45,448 bases of DNA from Phil1 sp964600045 (GCA_964600045.1 CAZRHS010000006.1:1-45448), one strand, 5' to 3'; counted from the first letter of the stretch, positions 30,461 to 38,623 are shown. The notes: generated by a model not told the origin, from the letters alone. Numbers and translations are program-made.

Positions 30461-33247
30461 TTATTTTTTCTTCCTGAACTTAACCTTTATGGACTGGGTA
30501 AGCATGTTGGGAAGAATGTATTTAAGCTTGTCTTCGGAGGCGTGCATTACGGATGCGCCGGGCAGCTCCCTATGAAGATGTATTGCGTCAAACATGCAGC
30601 GGGTTGTGCAAACGCCGCAGCCTATGCACTTGTTGGGGTCAACAACCGATGCTCCGCAGGCGAGGCACCTTGCGGTTTCCGCCTTTACCTGCTCCTCGCT
30701 AAGGCTGTTTGAAAGGTCGCGGAACGAATGGGCCTGCTTTTCATGGTCAGCGCTTTCGGGAACCTGGCGGGAGGTATGGTCATAGTTATCAACGCGAATG
30801 TTCTCCTTATCAAGCTCCTTAAAGTCGCGGCGGTTGCGGCCTATTGTCAGAGTGCAGTTTTCGTGCACAAACCTGTGCAGAGATATGGCGCCCTCGCGGC
30901 CCGCGGCTATTGCGTCTATTGCGAACTTAGGCCCGGTGTAAACGTCTCCGCCGACGAATATGTCCTTAACGGACGTTTGATAAGTAAGCCTGTTCGCCAA
31001 TGCGCCGCCGTTGGGGCGAAGGTTCATGGGAATATTGTCAAGCATGTGACCCCAGTCTATTCCCTGACCTACGGAGAACACAACGTGGCGGCAGGGTACC
31101 GTTACGGTAACGGATTCATCGTATTGCGGCGAGAATTTGCCGTTTTCGTCCGTCACGCGGGTGCAGCGCTTGAATATAACGCCCGCCACATGGCCGTTTT
31201 CCTCAATAATTTCCTTGGGACCCCAGCCGCAGTCAAGCGTTATGCCCTCGCCGAGAGCCTCCTCAATTTCAGCCTTGCTCGCGGGCATTGTTTCGCGGGA
31301 TTCAAGGCAATACATGTGTATGCCGCTATCGGTACAGCGGCTTGCCGTACGCGCGGCGTCTATCGCAACATTGCCGCCGCCAACCACAACAACGTCCCCT
31401 TCAAGCGGAAAACTTTCCTTTGCCCCGGCCTCATGCAGGAACTCAAGCGCGCTGTATGCGCCGACAGCGTTTTCGCCGGGTATGCCGGGCTTTTTGCCCT
31501 TCTGGCAGCCTATGGCAACATAAAATCCCTTGTATCCCTGCTTGCGCAGTTCTTCTATGGAAATGTCCTTGCCAACCTCCACGCCGCAGCGAATGTCCAC
31601 GCCAAGCGCGCGTATAACGTCTATCTCCGCGGCAAGCAGATCCTTTTCAAGCTTGAATGAAGGAATGGCGTAGCGCAGCGCGCCGCCGGGCTCGGCATCC
31701 TTTTCGAATATGGTGGGCTTATATCCCGTAAGCGCAAGGAAATACGCGCAGGAAAGTCCGGCCGGGCCTGAACCTATAATGGCTATCTTCTCGTCAAAGC
31801 CGCCCTTAAGAGAGGGTATGGTGGGCTTTGGAATGTAGCGGGTTTCGGCCTTTAGGTCGCGCTCGGCTATAAAGCGCTTCACGTCGTCTATCGCAACGGC
31901 CCTGTCTATCGTTCCCCTTGTGCAGGCATCCTCGCAGCGGTGGTTGCATATATGGCCGCATACGGCGGGCAGGGGATTATCCTTTTTGATAAGGGCTAAG
32001 GCGTCATCGTAGCGGCCTTCCTTGGCAAGCTGCAGATAGCCCTGAACGGCTATGTGCGCCGGGCACGCCGTTTTGCAGGGGGAGGTGCCTGTATCGTAGC
32101 AGTTTATGCGGTTAACGTCCCTGTAATTGTGGGACCACATGTGCTCGCCCCAGGGCATATCCTGCGGCAGGGGAATGCGTGGATACTTTATTTCGCATCC
32201 TTCCTTATCGCAAAGCTTTTGCCCAAGCTTTACCGCGCCCGCGGGGCAGCTTTCAACGCACTTGCCGCAGGCTACGCAGTTCGCCTTGTCAACCTTGGCA
32301 ATGTATGCGGAGCGGGACATATTGGGTGTATTGAAAAGCTGGGACGTGCGCAGCGCGTAGCATACGTTTACGTTGCAGTTGCAAATGGCGAATATCTTGT
32401 TCGCGCCGTCTATGTTCGTAATCTGGTGAACAAAGCCGTTTTCTTCGGCCTTTTTGAATATCTCAAGCGCCTCTTCTTTTGTTATGTAGCGGCCGTCCTT
32501 TTGGGTTTCAACAACGTATTCCGCCATGTCGCCCATCGCAACGCACCATCCGTCCGGGTCGTCCGCGCAGCCCTCGTTGTGGGTAAGGCGCGAGCGGCGG
32601 CAGGAGCAGGGACTCGCCGCGTATTTGCCGTCGTATTTGTCAAGCCAGTATGAAATATGCTCCAGGTCTATGGACTCGTTTTCCATCTCTATGGCCTTTT
32701 CAACGGGTATTACGTGCATGCCTATGCCCGCCCCGCCCTCCGGCACGAAGGGCGTAATCTTTTCAAGGGGCAGCCTGGACATGTGCTCAAAGAATATGCC
32801 CATTTCGGGGTTGCTTTCAAGCACGCTCGCGTTCATGTTGAAAAATTCCGCGCAGCCGGGCACATACATGGGCAGAACGTATTGCTTTACGTGCGCTTCG
32901 TTTTCGTAGTTATATTCAATCAGTCCCTTGCGGGCCATCTCCTCTAAAAGCGCCTCGCACTTTTCTTTTGAAAGGCCGCTTATGCTCACCATTTCGTCAA
33001 GCGTTTTCGGCTTTCTTACGTCCATTTTAAGCGCAAGCTCGGCTTCCTCGTCGCTTAAAACTCCCGCCAGCCCCCAGTATTCGGGGTCGTTGCGTGTAAT
33101 CTTCTTAAGGCCAAGCTTTTGCGGAATCCTGTCCGTAATCTTTTTGCCAAGCTTCGCTATCGGCTCACGGAAAGGCTCATTCGGATCGGGCGTATATTCC
33201 GGATACTCGTAATCCGGATACAGTTCCTTGTCCAGGTCTTTTTTCAT
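30461..33247 (-). CDS. Large Fe-S and FAD-containing NAD(P)H oxidoreductase (GltD-like)
   Basis: The 928-residue protein is a multidomain electron-transfer enzyme. An N-terminal region contains a winged-helix-like segment (about 65-115) and a cysteine-rich domain with CSC, a downstream GWC and the cluster CNCNVNVC. A 4Fe-4S ferredoxin motif follows (CVACGKCVESCPAG, about 315). The middle is the GltD-like N-terminal Fe-S helix domain (CKTACPAHIAVQGYL, CGHICNHRCEDAC) and an FAD/NAD(P)H oxidoreductase core (IAIIGSGPAGLSCAYFLAL and VVVVGGGNVAIDAARTA). The C-terminus adds CLACGA and another ferredoxin motif CIGCGVCTTRCMFDAI. The start at 33247 has GGGAGA upstream. It lies between hypB (42 bases) and hypA (9 bases), so it may supply electrons to a hydrogenase-type or other redox partner; the partner is not in the window. 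Confidence 0.85.
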   Translation of the reverse strand: MKKDLDKELYPDYEYPEYTPDPNEPFREPIAKLGKKITDRIPQKLGLKKITRNDPEYWGLAGVLSDEEAELALKMDVRKPKTLDEMVSISGLSKEKCEALLEEMARKGLIEYNYENEAHVKQYVLPMYVPGCAEFFNMNASVLESNPEMGIFFEHMSRLPLEKITPFVPEGGAGIGMHVIPVEKAIEMENESIDLEHISYWLDKYDGKYAASPCSCRRSRLTHNEGCADDPDGWCVAMGDMAEYVVETQKDGRYITKEEALEIFKKAEENGFVHQITNIDGANKIFAICNCNVNVCYALRTSQLFNTPNMSRSAYIAKVDKANCVACGKCVESCPAGAVKLGQKLCDKEGCEIKYPRIPLPQDMPWGEHMWSHNYRDVNRINCYDTGTSPCKTACPAHIAVQGYLQLAKEGRYDDALALIKKDNPLPAVCGHICNHRCEDACTRGTIDRAVAIDDVKRFIAERDLKAETRYIPKPTIPSLKGGFDEKIAIIGSGPAGLSCAYFLALTGYKPTIFEKDAEPGGALRYAIPSFKLEKDLLAAEIDVIRALGVDIRCGVEVGKDISIEELRKQGYKGFYVAIGCQKGKKPGIPGENAVGAYSALEFLHEAGAKESFPLEGDVVVVGGGNVAIDAARTASRCTDSGIHMYCLESRETMPASKAEIEEALGEGITLDCGWGPKEIIEENGHVAGVIFKRCTRVTDENGKFSPQYDESVTVTVPCRHVVFSVGQGIDWGHMLDNIPMNLRPNGGALANRLTYQTSVKDIFVGGDVYTGPKFAIDAIAAGREGAISLHRFVHENCTLTIGRNRRDFKELDKENIRVDNYDHTSRQVPESADHEKQAHSFRDLSNSLSEEQVKAETARCLACGASVVDPNKCIGCGVCTTRCMFDAIHLHRELPGASVMHASEDKLKYILPNMLTQSIKVKFRKKK

Positions 33248-33289
33248 GCTGTTAGTCTCCCTGATTATTGCTCGTTTTATTTTATAATA

Positions 33290-33961
33290 TTATTTATCCT
33301 GCCAGCGGCGCACCTGCTCGATAAGCCAGCTTTCCCAGTTCTCCATACCCTCGCCCGTTTTTGCGCTTATGGGGAATATTTCGGCATTCGGGTTCCGCTG
33401 CTTTATATACGCGCGCACCTTTTCCATATCAAAATCGAAATACGGCATTACATCGATTTTGTTTATAATCACGGCATCGCAAACCTGAAACATAAGCGGG
33501 TATTTAAGCGGCTTGTCGTGTCCCTCGGGTACGGAAAGTATCATAACGTTTTTGCTCGCGCCCGTATCAAACTCCGCCGGGCAAACAAGATTGCCCACGT
33601 TTTCAAGCACGGCCAGGTCAAGCCCGTCCGTACCCAGGGCCTCTATGCCCTGCCTTGTCATGCCCGCGTCCAGGTGGCACATGCCGCCCGTGTGCAGCTG
33701 AATGGACTTTACGCCCGTTTCGGCAACGGCTACCGCGTCCACATCGGAATCTATGTCCGCTTCCATAACGCCTATTGATATTTTGTCCTTAAGCGCGTTT
33801 ATGGTTTTTATAAGCGTGGTCGTTTTTCCGGCGCCGGGGGAGGACATAAGGTTCATAAGGAATACGCCCTTCTCCTTAAGCTCCCGCCTAAGCTCGTTTG
33901 CCTGCGCGTTGTTGTCCGCGAACACGCTCTCCTTTATCTCAAGAATTCTTACGTTGTCCAT
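33290..33961 (-). CDS. hypB: Hydrogenase nickel incorporation GTPase HypB
   Basis: HypB is the GTPase that works with HypA in nickel insertion. The 223-residue product has the Walker A motif SSPGAGKTTT (about residues 41-50), the metal-binding and switch segment HTGGMCHLDAGM, and the guanine-specificity motif NKIDVMPY. It lacks an N-terminal histidine-rich nickel-storage stretch. AAGGGGA lies upstream of the ATG at 33961, and a promoter lies about 35-60 bases upstream. It is the first gene of the set hypB - oxidoreductase - hypA - nitroreductase. Confidence 0.95.
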   Translation of the reverse strand: MDNVRILEIKESVFADNNAQANELRRELKEKGVFLMNLMSSPGAGKTTTLIKTINALKDKISIGVMEADIDSDVDAVAVAETGVKSIQLHTGGMCHLDAGMTRQGIEALGTDGLDLAVLENVGNLVCPAEFDTGASKNVMILSVPEGHDKPLKYPLMFQVCDAVIINKIDVMPYFDFDMEKVRAYIKQRNPNAEIFPISAKTGEGMENWESWLIEQVRRWQDK

Positions 33962-33993
33962 ATATTTTCCCCTTTAGACAATAGTACGCTAAA

Positions 33994-34022
33994 AATTTAA
34001 CACTTTTCAATTTCACTGTCAA
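33994..34022 (-). promoter_or_regulatory. Promoter of the hypB operon
   Basis: On the minus strand TTGACA (34022-34017), a 17-base spacer and TAAATT (33999-33994). It lies 33 bases upstream of the hypB start, and no other promoter is apparent within the four-gene set. Confidence 0.7.
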
Positions 34023-34074
34023 CATTAAATATAAATAACCCGTAAAGAAGCGGCCGATAAAGGTTGATTGCAAT

Positions 34075-34115
34075 AAAAAAGAGCTTAAAGGGGCGGATTG
34101 TGCCCCTTTAAGCTC
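34075..34115 (-). terminator. Terminator after the tandem cupin genes
   Basis: A perfect 14-base-pair stem (34081-34094 with 34102-34115) and, read on the minus strand, six T (34080-34075) follow the cupin genes. It insulates the downstream hypB promoter. Confidence 0.93.
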
Positions 34116-34145
34116 CTGCTTGGCTATGAATTTAATTTGTCCGCT

Positions 34146-34484
34146 TCAGTTGGCCTTAACAACCGTAAGCAGCATTTTGAAGGGGGTAATCGCCTTCACC
34201 GCGTGGGGTATGCCAGCGGGCATTATTATGGCATTGCCGGCAGAAAGGCTGTTCTCGTTGCCGTCCACGGTAATCTTAGCTTCGCCTTCAAGAATATACG
34301 CCAGCGCATCGCCGGGAGCGGCATGGGTGCTCAGCCCCTCGCCCGCGTCAAGCGCCAGAAGTGTCATGCCAACGCCGGGGCGCTGGGCAAGCGTAAGGCT
34401 TACAACCTTGCCTTTTTCATAGCTTATCTGGTCCGCGAGAACCATTGCCTTTGCGTGATCAAGGTTTTTGATGATCTTTTCCAT
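34146..34484 (-). CDS. Small cupin protein (copy 2 of a tandem pair)
   Basis: The 112-residue protein is a single-domain cupin. Motif 1 is GEGLSTHAAPGDALAYILEG, keeping one of the two usual histidines and, instead of the expected glutamate, an aspartate nearby; motif 2 is MPAGIPHAV with the second metal histidine. Two of the usual ligands are thus present. Its neighbour upstream is a paralogue of nearly the same length, and the pair is co-transcribed with 19 bases between them. Small cupins act as enzymes or as ligand sensors; the substrate here is unknown. Confidence 0.85.
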   Translation of the reverse strand: MEKIIKNLDHAKAMVLADQISYEKGKVVSLTLAQRPGVGMTLLALDAGEGLSTHAAPGDALAYILEGEAKITVDGNENSLSAGNAIIMPAGIPHAVKAITPFKMLLTVVKAN

Positions 34485-34503
34485 TTTTTTATTCCTCCGA
34501 TGA

Positions 34504-34833
34504 TTATTTTAATGTAATCTGCATAAGCTTAAAGGGCTTTGTGCCGCCTATGGCGTGCAGCGTTCCGGCGGGCACGGCAATGCAGTCCCCTTGTTTCAGA
34601 ACCTGCTCCTTTTCGCCTATTATAAGGGGCATTTCCCCTTCAAGCACATAATAAAGCGTGTCGCCGAAATACTGTTCCTGGCTTACGCTTTCCCCGTCCG
34701 CGAAGGACATGAGCATAATCTGACAATCCTCGTTTTGGCTAAGAGCCATGCTCACCACCCGCCCCGGGCGAATATCTATCATTTCCGCAAGGCCTTTCGC
34801 CGTGTCGGTAGGTATGTTTTTCAGGTAATCCAT
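34504..34833 (-). CDS. Small cupin protein (copy 1 of a tandem pair), metal site degraded
   Basis: The 109-residue protein is a cupin paralogous to the next gene: both share an IxPGRVVSMALSQ-like opening strand, a YVLEGE strand and an ending PFKLMQI or PFKMLL. Here the motif 1 histidine is replaced by glutamine (ESVSQEQYFGDTLYYVLEGE), leaving only the histidine of motif 2 (VPAGTLHAI). It may bind metal weakly or act without one. It is the first gene of the pair and is divergent from proC, with promoters back to back. Confidence 0.85.
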   Translation of the reverse strand: MDYLKNIPTDTAKGLAEMIDIRPGRVVSMALSQNEDCQIMLMSFADGESVSQEQYFGDTLYYVLEGEMPLIIGEKEQVLKQGDCIAVPAGTLHAIGGTKPFKLMQITLK

Positions 34834-34866
34834 TTTGCGTTTTCTCCCTTCATGGATTCTTATTGT

Positions 34867-34895
34867 ATTATACGATTAAAGGCCGCTCCTTGCAA
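34867..34895 (-). promoter_or_regulatory. Promoter of the tandem cupin genes
   Basis: On the minus strand TTGCAA (34895-34890), a 17-base spacer and TATAAT (34872-34867). Its -35 box lies 11 bases from that of the divergent proC promoter, so the two may be co-regulated. Confidence 0.7.
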
Positions 34896-34906
34896 ATCAA
34901 ATAGGA

Positions 34907-34936
34907 TTGCTTTAATAGGTTTTTGCGGATTATAAT
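34907..34936 (+). promoter_or_regulatory. Promoter of proC
   Basis: TTGCTT (34907-34912), an 18-base spacer and TATAAT (34931-34936) precede the proC start by 33 bases. Confidence 0.65.
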
Positions 34937-34968
34937 AGATTATCAAATCTTTATATCGGGGGATTATT

Positions 34969-35763
34969 ATGAAATATGTTTTTATAGGCGCGGGCAGCAT
35001 GGCTTCCGCCATAATGCGCGGCATGGTCGCGGGCGGAATTGAAGCGAGCGACATAGGCGTATATAACCGTACGCCGGCAAAGGCGCAGGCCCTTTCAAAG
35101 GAGCTTGGCGTAAGCGTGATGGGTTCGCTTGAACTTGCGGCGGCTGAGGCCGAAAGCCTTGTGCTTGCCGTAACCCCGCAGGCGTTTAAGACGATTCTTC
35201 CAGAGGTTGGTAAAAGCATAAAGCCCGGCGCGCTTGTTATGAGCATAGCGGCGGGGTATTCAATAGGCGATATACAGTCAGGCCTTGGCACGGCTAACGG
35301 CATTATACGCATAATGCCAAACGTTAACGCGAAGGTTCGCGCTTCAACAACAGGTTTTGCCGCCTCCGAATCGGTTACGGCGGAGCAGCTTGCGGCGTTC
35401 AAAAACGCGTTTGGCAAGGTGGGCGAGCTGATAGAGCTTGAAGAAAGCGAGTTTGAGGCGTTTTCGGCTCTTGCCGGCTGCGGCGTAGCGTATGTGTATA
35501 TGTTTATAGACGCTTTGGCAAGGGCAGGGCTGAAGAACGGGCTTAGCAAGGCAAAGGCGCTTAAAATAGCCGCGAGCGCTGTTTCGGGCAGCGCAAAGCT
35601 TGTAAGCGAAAGCGGCGCGCATCCCTATGAGCTTGTGGATTCCGTAACCACCCCCGGCGGCACAACCATAGAGGGCGTAATAACCCTTCAGCGCCTGGGC
35701 TTTGAAAGCGCGGTGCATGCCGCGGTTCAGGCAAGCATAGATAAAGAGGAAAGGCTTAAATAA
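34969..35763 (+). CDS. proC: Pyrroline-5-carboxylate reductase
   Basis: ProC reduces pyrroline-5-carboxylate to proline with NAD(P)H. The 264-residue product has the N-terminal Rossmann motif FIGAGSMASAIMRGM and the C-terminal family signature spanning SGAHPYELVDSVTTPGGTT. The helical dimerisation domain (ALAGCGVAYVYMFIDAL) is intact, so the enzyme should be functional. GGGGG lies just upstream of the ATG. It is a single-gene unit with its own promoter and terminator; proA and proB are not in the window. Confidence 0.96.
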   Translation: MKYVFIGAGSMASAIMRGMVAGGIEASDIGVYNRTPAKAQALSKELGVSVMGSLELAAAEAESLVLAVTPQAFKTILPEVGKSIKPGALVMSIAAGYSIGDIQSGLGTANGIIRIMPNVNAKVRASTTGFAASESVTAEQLAAFKNAFGKVGELIELEESEFEAFSALAGCGVAYVYMFIDALARAGLKNGLSKAKALKIAASAVSGSAKLVSESGAHPYELVDSVTTPGGTTIEGVITLQRLGFESAVHAAVQASIDKEERLK

Positions 35764-35780
35764 GAAAAGCGCGTAAAAAT

Positions 35781-35810
35781 GCCGCCATAGCGTTTGCCGT
35801 GGCGGCTTTT
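35781..35810. terminator. Bidirectional terminator between proC and the PNPOx-TerD gene
   Basis: GCCGCCA (35781-35787) and TGGCGGC (35800-35806) form a stem with A-rich and T-rich flanks, suited to both converging genes. Confidence 0.8.
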
Positions 35811-35812
35811 GT

Positions 35813-37006
35813 TTATTCTTCCCAATCAATAAGGCCTAAGTCGTAGGCTTGGTCAAGTATTTTCCATGATGAAAGCGGGCGAAAATCCTTGCTTACGCGC
35901 CAGCTGTCACCTTCTCTTTTTATTGCGGCAAGCGATACCGCCGGGCAGGCACAGCCCTCCGTTTTGAAGCCGTATCCGATAAGCTCACGGCCCTTGCCGT
36001 CAAGAACCGACAGGTTTATGCCGCGAAGCGAATCTATGTTGCCTGCGCTTTCACCGTATGCGCTGAGCTGAAGCACTATTGATGAAACATTGTCCGGGAC
36101 GGCATCAAAATCAACCGAAATCTCCTCCCGGCCCTTTGCGGCGCTGAGCGCGTCGTCGCCCGAAAGCGTGATAGAATCGTTCATGTTCCCCGGCTGATTG
36201 TAAAATACCATGTCGTATCTGCGGCAAACCTTGCCCTCGTTGTTCAGAAGAAGCGCAGTCAGGTCAAAATCCGTGTATTCATTCTGATTTACGGCCGCCC
36301 ATTCTGCCATGAAACTTAGCTTTTCGCCGCGGGGCAGAGTGAATTCATCCTCCGCCGTGTTTTTTAATGAAAAATCGGTCTGCGCCCATTTCCCGCTTAC
36401 ACTTTTGTATGATTTTCTGTGGTAGAAATAGGCGTAATCATACGGGGTGTTGTTTTCGGGAACAGCGTATACGTCCTCAAACGGTACCTCTGCGGGAGTT
36501 TCAACGGGGTTATCAAACTTGCCCACAACGTTTTTCATGTCGCACGTTACAACATACATTCCCATCCACATATAATGGGGCACGCTGAACTCGGTGGGCT
36601 TACGGTTATTGTGCTTTAGCATTGTCTGAACCGCCGTTCCGTGCAGCGCGCATTGCTCTTTTCTGTCAACCCGGGCGATTGTGCCAAGCGCCATTACGGA
36701 GCGATAGTCGTGCATACAGCCGCGGTAAAGCTTGTCCGTGTGGTTATAGAACGTTGAAAAAGTAAGCGCAACGTGGGGATTCTTCTCCCATAAATCAACC
36801 TTGTGCCCTTCTCTCGCGCCGTGCAGATAAACAAAAAGCTTATCATCCTTTATCTCGTATCCGAATGAAAGCGGCACAACGTAAGGATACTCCTCATCAA
36901 AGCACCCAACGTGAACTATGCTTATCTGATCAAGTATCGCCGCTATCATTTTGGGGTCACGCGTTCCGTTTTCAAAGCGGCGCATGCGGATTTGGCTGCT
37001 GATCAT
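35813..37006 (-). CDS. Fusion of a PNPOx-like flavin-binding domain with a TerD-like domain
   Basis: The 397-residue protein has two recognisable parts. Residues 1-165 resemble the pyridoxamine 5'-phosphate oxidase-like/NimA group of split-barrel flavin proteins (ISIVHVGCFDEEYPYVVPLSFGY, a segment ending LHGAREGHKVDLW, then HVALTF). After a linker, residues 225-375 resemble TerD, the calcium-binding stress/tellurite-resistance family: TDFDLTALLLNNEGKV, VFYNQP, SGDD, VDFDAVPDNVSSIVLQLSAY and INLSVLDGKGRELIGYGF fall in the TerD order. Acidic residues of the TerD calcium sites seem present. No ter operon neighbours exist. AAGGAG lies upstream of the ATG at 37006. A stress-related redox role is inference; the substrate is unknown. 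Confidence 0.78.
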   Translation of the reverse strand: MISSQIRMRRFENGTRDPKMIAAILDQISIVHVGCFDEEYPYVVPLSFGYEIKDDKLFVYLHGAREGHKVDLWEKNPHVALTFSTFYNHTDKLYRGCMHDYRSVMALGTIARVDRKEQCALHGTAVQTMLKHNNRKPTEFSVPHYMWMGMYVVTCDMKNVVGKFDNPVETPAEVPFEDVYAVPENNTPYDYAYFYHRKSYKSVSGKWAQTDFSLKNTAEDEFTLPRGEKLSFMAEWAAVNQNEYTDFDLTALLLNNEGKVCRRYDMVFYNQPGNMNDSITLSGDDALSAAKGREEISVDFDAVPDNVSSIVLQLSAYGESAGNIDSLRGINLSVLDGKGRELIGYGFKTEGCACPAVSLAAIKREGDSWRVSKDFRPLSSWKILDQAYDLGLIDWEE

Positions 37007-37067
37007 GTTTCGTTCTCCTTTTTACGGCTTACGGTGATATTATATTCATTCCCGGCCTTTTTTCAAT

Positions 37068-37093
37068 AAAAAAGAGGCACGGTTGCCCATGCC
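37068..37093 (-). terminator. Terminator after the zinc-ribbon gene at 37117
   Basis: On the minus strand GGCATGG (37093-37087), a GCAA tetraloop and CCGTGCC (37082-37076) form a GNRA-capped stem followed by CT and six T (37073-37068). Confidence 0.85.
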
Positions 37094-37116
37094 CCATGAA
37101 TCCGATTGCGGTTTTA

Positions 37117-37524
37117 TCAATAATAATAGTATCCCATCATGTCGCTGAATAAGGAACCGCCGACAGCAACACCTATTATGACCAATAAGATAGATATGGC
37201 CAGGCCCACCAGTATCCAGATAAGCTTGGCGCGGCAGTAATTGCGCCTGTTTTCGTTTGTGTTGCCGCCAAGGCCCCAAACAAGGGCAAGTATAAGGCCC
37301 ACAAGGGGAATGCACATAAGAAGCTCAAGCCAGAAGAACTCGCTTGTTTTCATAGGAGCCTTGTTGGGGTCCATATAGGGCTGGTTCTGAAAAACGGGCT
37401 GTGCCGGGGTTTCCTGCGCGGGCTGAGTGAATTCGGGAGCGGACTCGGAGCCGAGAACGCTGCCGCAGGTGGGACAGAATTTGGTGGAGTCGGGAACGTT
37501 GCTTCCGCAATTAGGACAGAACAT
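37117..37524 (-). CDS. Small zinc-ribbon membrane protein, function unknown
   Basis: The 135-residue product begins with a zinc ribbon (two CxxC knuckles, FCPNCGSNVPDSTKFCPTCG, residues 2-21), then a Pro/Gln-rich linker and two hydrophobic helices (about residues 66-84 and 100-123) and a tyrosine-rich end. It resembles the DUF4870- or YckD-like zinc-ribbon membrane proteins common in Firmicutes, without known function. AGGAGGT... sequence upstream of the start is weak to moderate (GGGAGG at about 37532-37537). It is divergent from the Tim44-like zinc-ribbon protein gene at 37687. Confidence 0.8.
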   Translation of the reverse strand: MFCPNCGSNVPDSTKFCPTCGSVLGSESAPEFTQPAQETPAQPVFQNQPYMDPNKAPMKTSEFFWLELLMCIPLVGLILALVWGLGGNTNENRRNYCRAKLIWILVGLAISILLVIIGVAVGGSLFSDMMGYYYY

Positions 37525-37592
37525 ATATAATACCTCCCATTAGAATTAAGATTATTCTACCATACAGCCCCTTATAAGAAAAGCAAAAACTA

Positions 37593-37622
37593 TGGACACG
37601 GGCGCGCGAGGTGGCGTATAAT
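37593..37622 (+). promoter_or_regulatory. Promoter of the Tim44-like protein gene
   Basis: TGGACA (37593-37598), an 18-base spacer and TATAAT (37617-37622), followed by a leader of about 58 bases with AAAGGAAAA before the ATG at 37687. Confidence 0.65.
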
Positions 37623-37686
37623 TGCAAACAAGGAAGGTATATTTCAAAACAAAGCAAGTATCGGCTAATGAAAGGAAAACACAGCA

Positions 37687-38598
37687 ATGGATAAAAAGTT
37701 CTTGGCCCTTGTTATGGCGCTTATGCTTGCGCTGGCGCTTATGATTTCGCCTGTGCCGGGCATAGCGGACGCGGGCGGATTTTCCGGCGGCAGTGATTAC
37801 GGCGGAAGTGACTGGGGCGGCAGCAGTAGCAGCGACTGGGGCAGCAGTAGCAGCAGCTGGAGCAGCGATGACGATTATTATTACTCCGGCGGTGGCGGCG
37901 GAAGCAGCCTGATAACAACGATGGTTGTTATTGTAATCATAATAATCATTGTATTTTCCGGTATGAAGAAGAAGAGCGGAAGCGGCACCAGGGTTGCCGG
38001 CGCTCAGCGCACAATCCTTTCCAAGACAATAGACGATCTTAAGCAGATAGATCCCGCCTTCAGCGAAGAGAAGATGAAGGAGAAGATCGCTAACCTGTAT
38101 GTAAGGATGCAGGAATGCTGGCAGAACAAAACCTGGGAAGAGATGCGCACCAGCATGGACGACGCTATTTTCAACCAGTTCAATACCCAGCTTAACAGCC
38201 TTATAAAGGCGGGCAAGACCAACTATATGGACGATATAGCGGTTCTCGGCGTTGACCTTACGGGCTTTGATCAGGACGATAAGCACGATATAGTTACCGC
38301 GCTTGTAAGGGTAAGGCTTAAGGATTATACGGTTGACGATGCTACCGGCAGCGTTGTAAGCGGCAGCAAGACCGCGGAGAAGTTCATGACCTATGAGTGG
38401 ACCATGGTTCGCACCAAGGGCTCAAAGAGCTATGAGCAGTCTGCCGACACGGCAAAGACCTGCCCGAACTGCGGCGCTCCGCTTGATCTGAACGCATCGG
38501 CCAAGTGCCAGTACTGCGGCGCGGTTATACAGAGCGCGGACTTCGACTGGGTAATAAAGACCATAAAGGGCATATCCCAGCAGACCGTAGGCAAATAA
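37687..38598 (+). CDS. Tim44-like membrane protein with C-terminal zinc ribbon
   Basis: The 303-residue protein has a signal peptide (about residues 1-30), a Gly/Ser/Asp/Tyr-rich low-complexity stretch (about 31-72), one hydrophobic helix (LITTMVVIVIIIIIVFSG, about 75-92), a Tim44-like domain (about 105-250) with IDDLKQIDPAFSEEKM and YMDDIAVLGVDLTGF, and a C-terminal zinc ribbon (CPNCGAPLDL and CQYCGAVI). The same architecture recurs in Firmicutes as a protein of unknown function. The Tim44 homology refers to the mitochondrial import motor, but no import role follows from that. It is a single-gene unit with its own promoter and terminator. Confidence 0.82.
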   Translation: MDKKFLALVMALMLALALMISPVPGIADAGGFSGGSDYGGSDWGGSSSSDWGSSSSSWSSDDDYYYSGGGGGSSLITTMVVIVIIIIIVFSGMKKKSGSGTRVAGAQRTILSKTIDDLKQIDPAFSEEKMKEKIANLYVRMQECWQNKTWEEMRTSMDDAIFNQFNTQLNSLIKAGKTNYMDDIAVLGVDLTGFDQDDKHDIVTALVRVRLKDYTVDDATGSVVSGSKTAEKFMTYEWTMVRTKGSKSYEQSADTAKTCPNCGAPLDLNASAKCQYCGAVIQSADFDWVIKTIKGISQQTVGK

Positions 38599-38623
38599 AA
38601 ACGGCATAAAAGAATGAAAAGTG

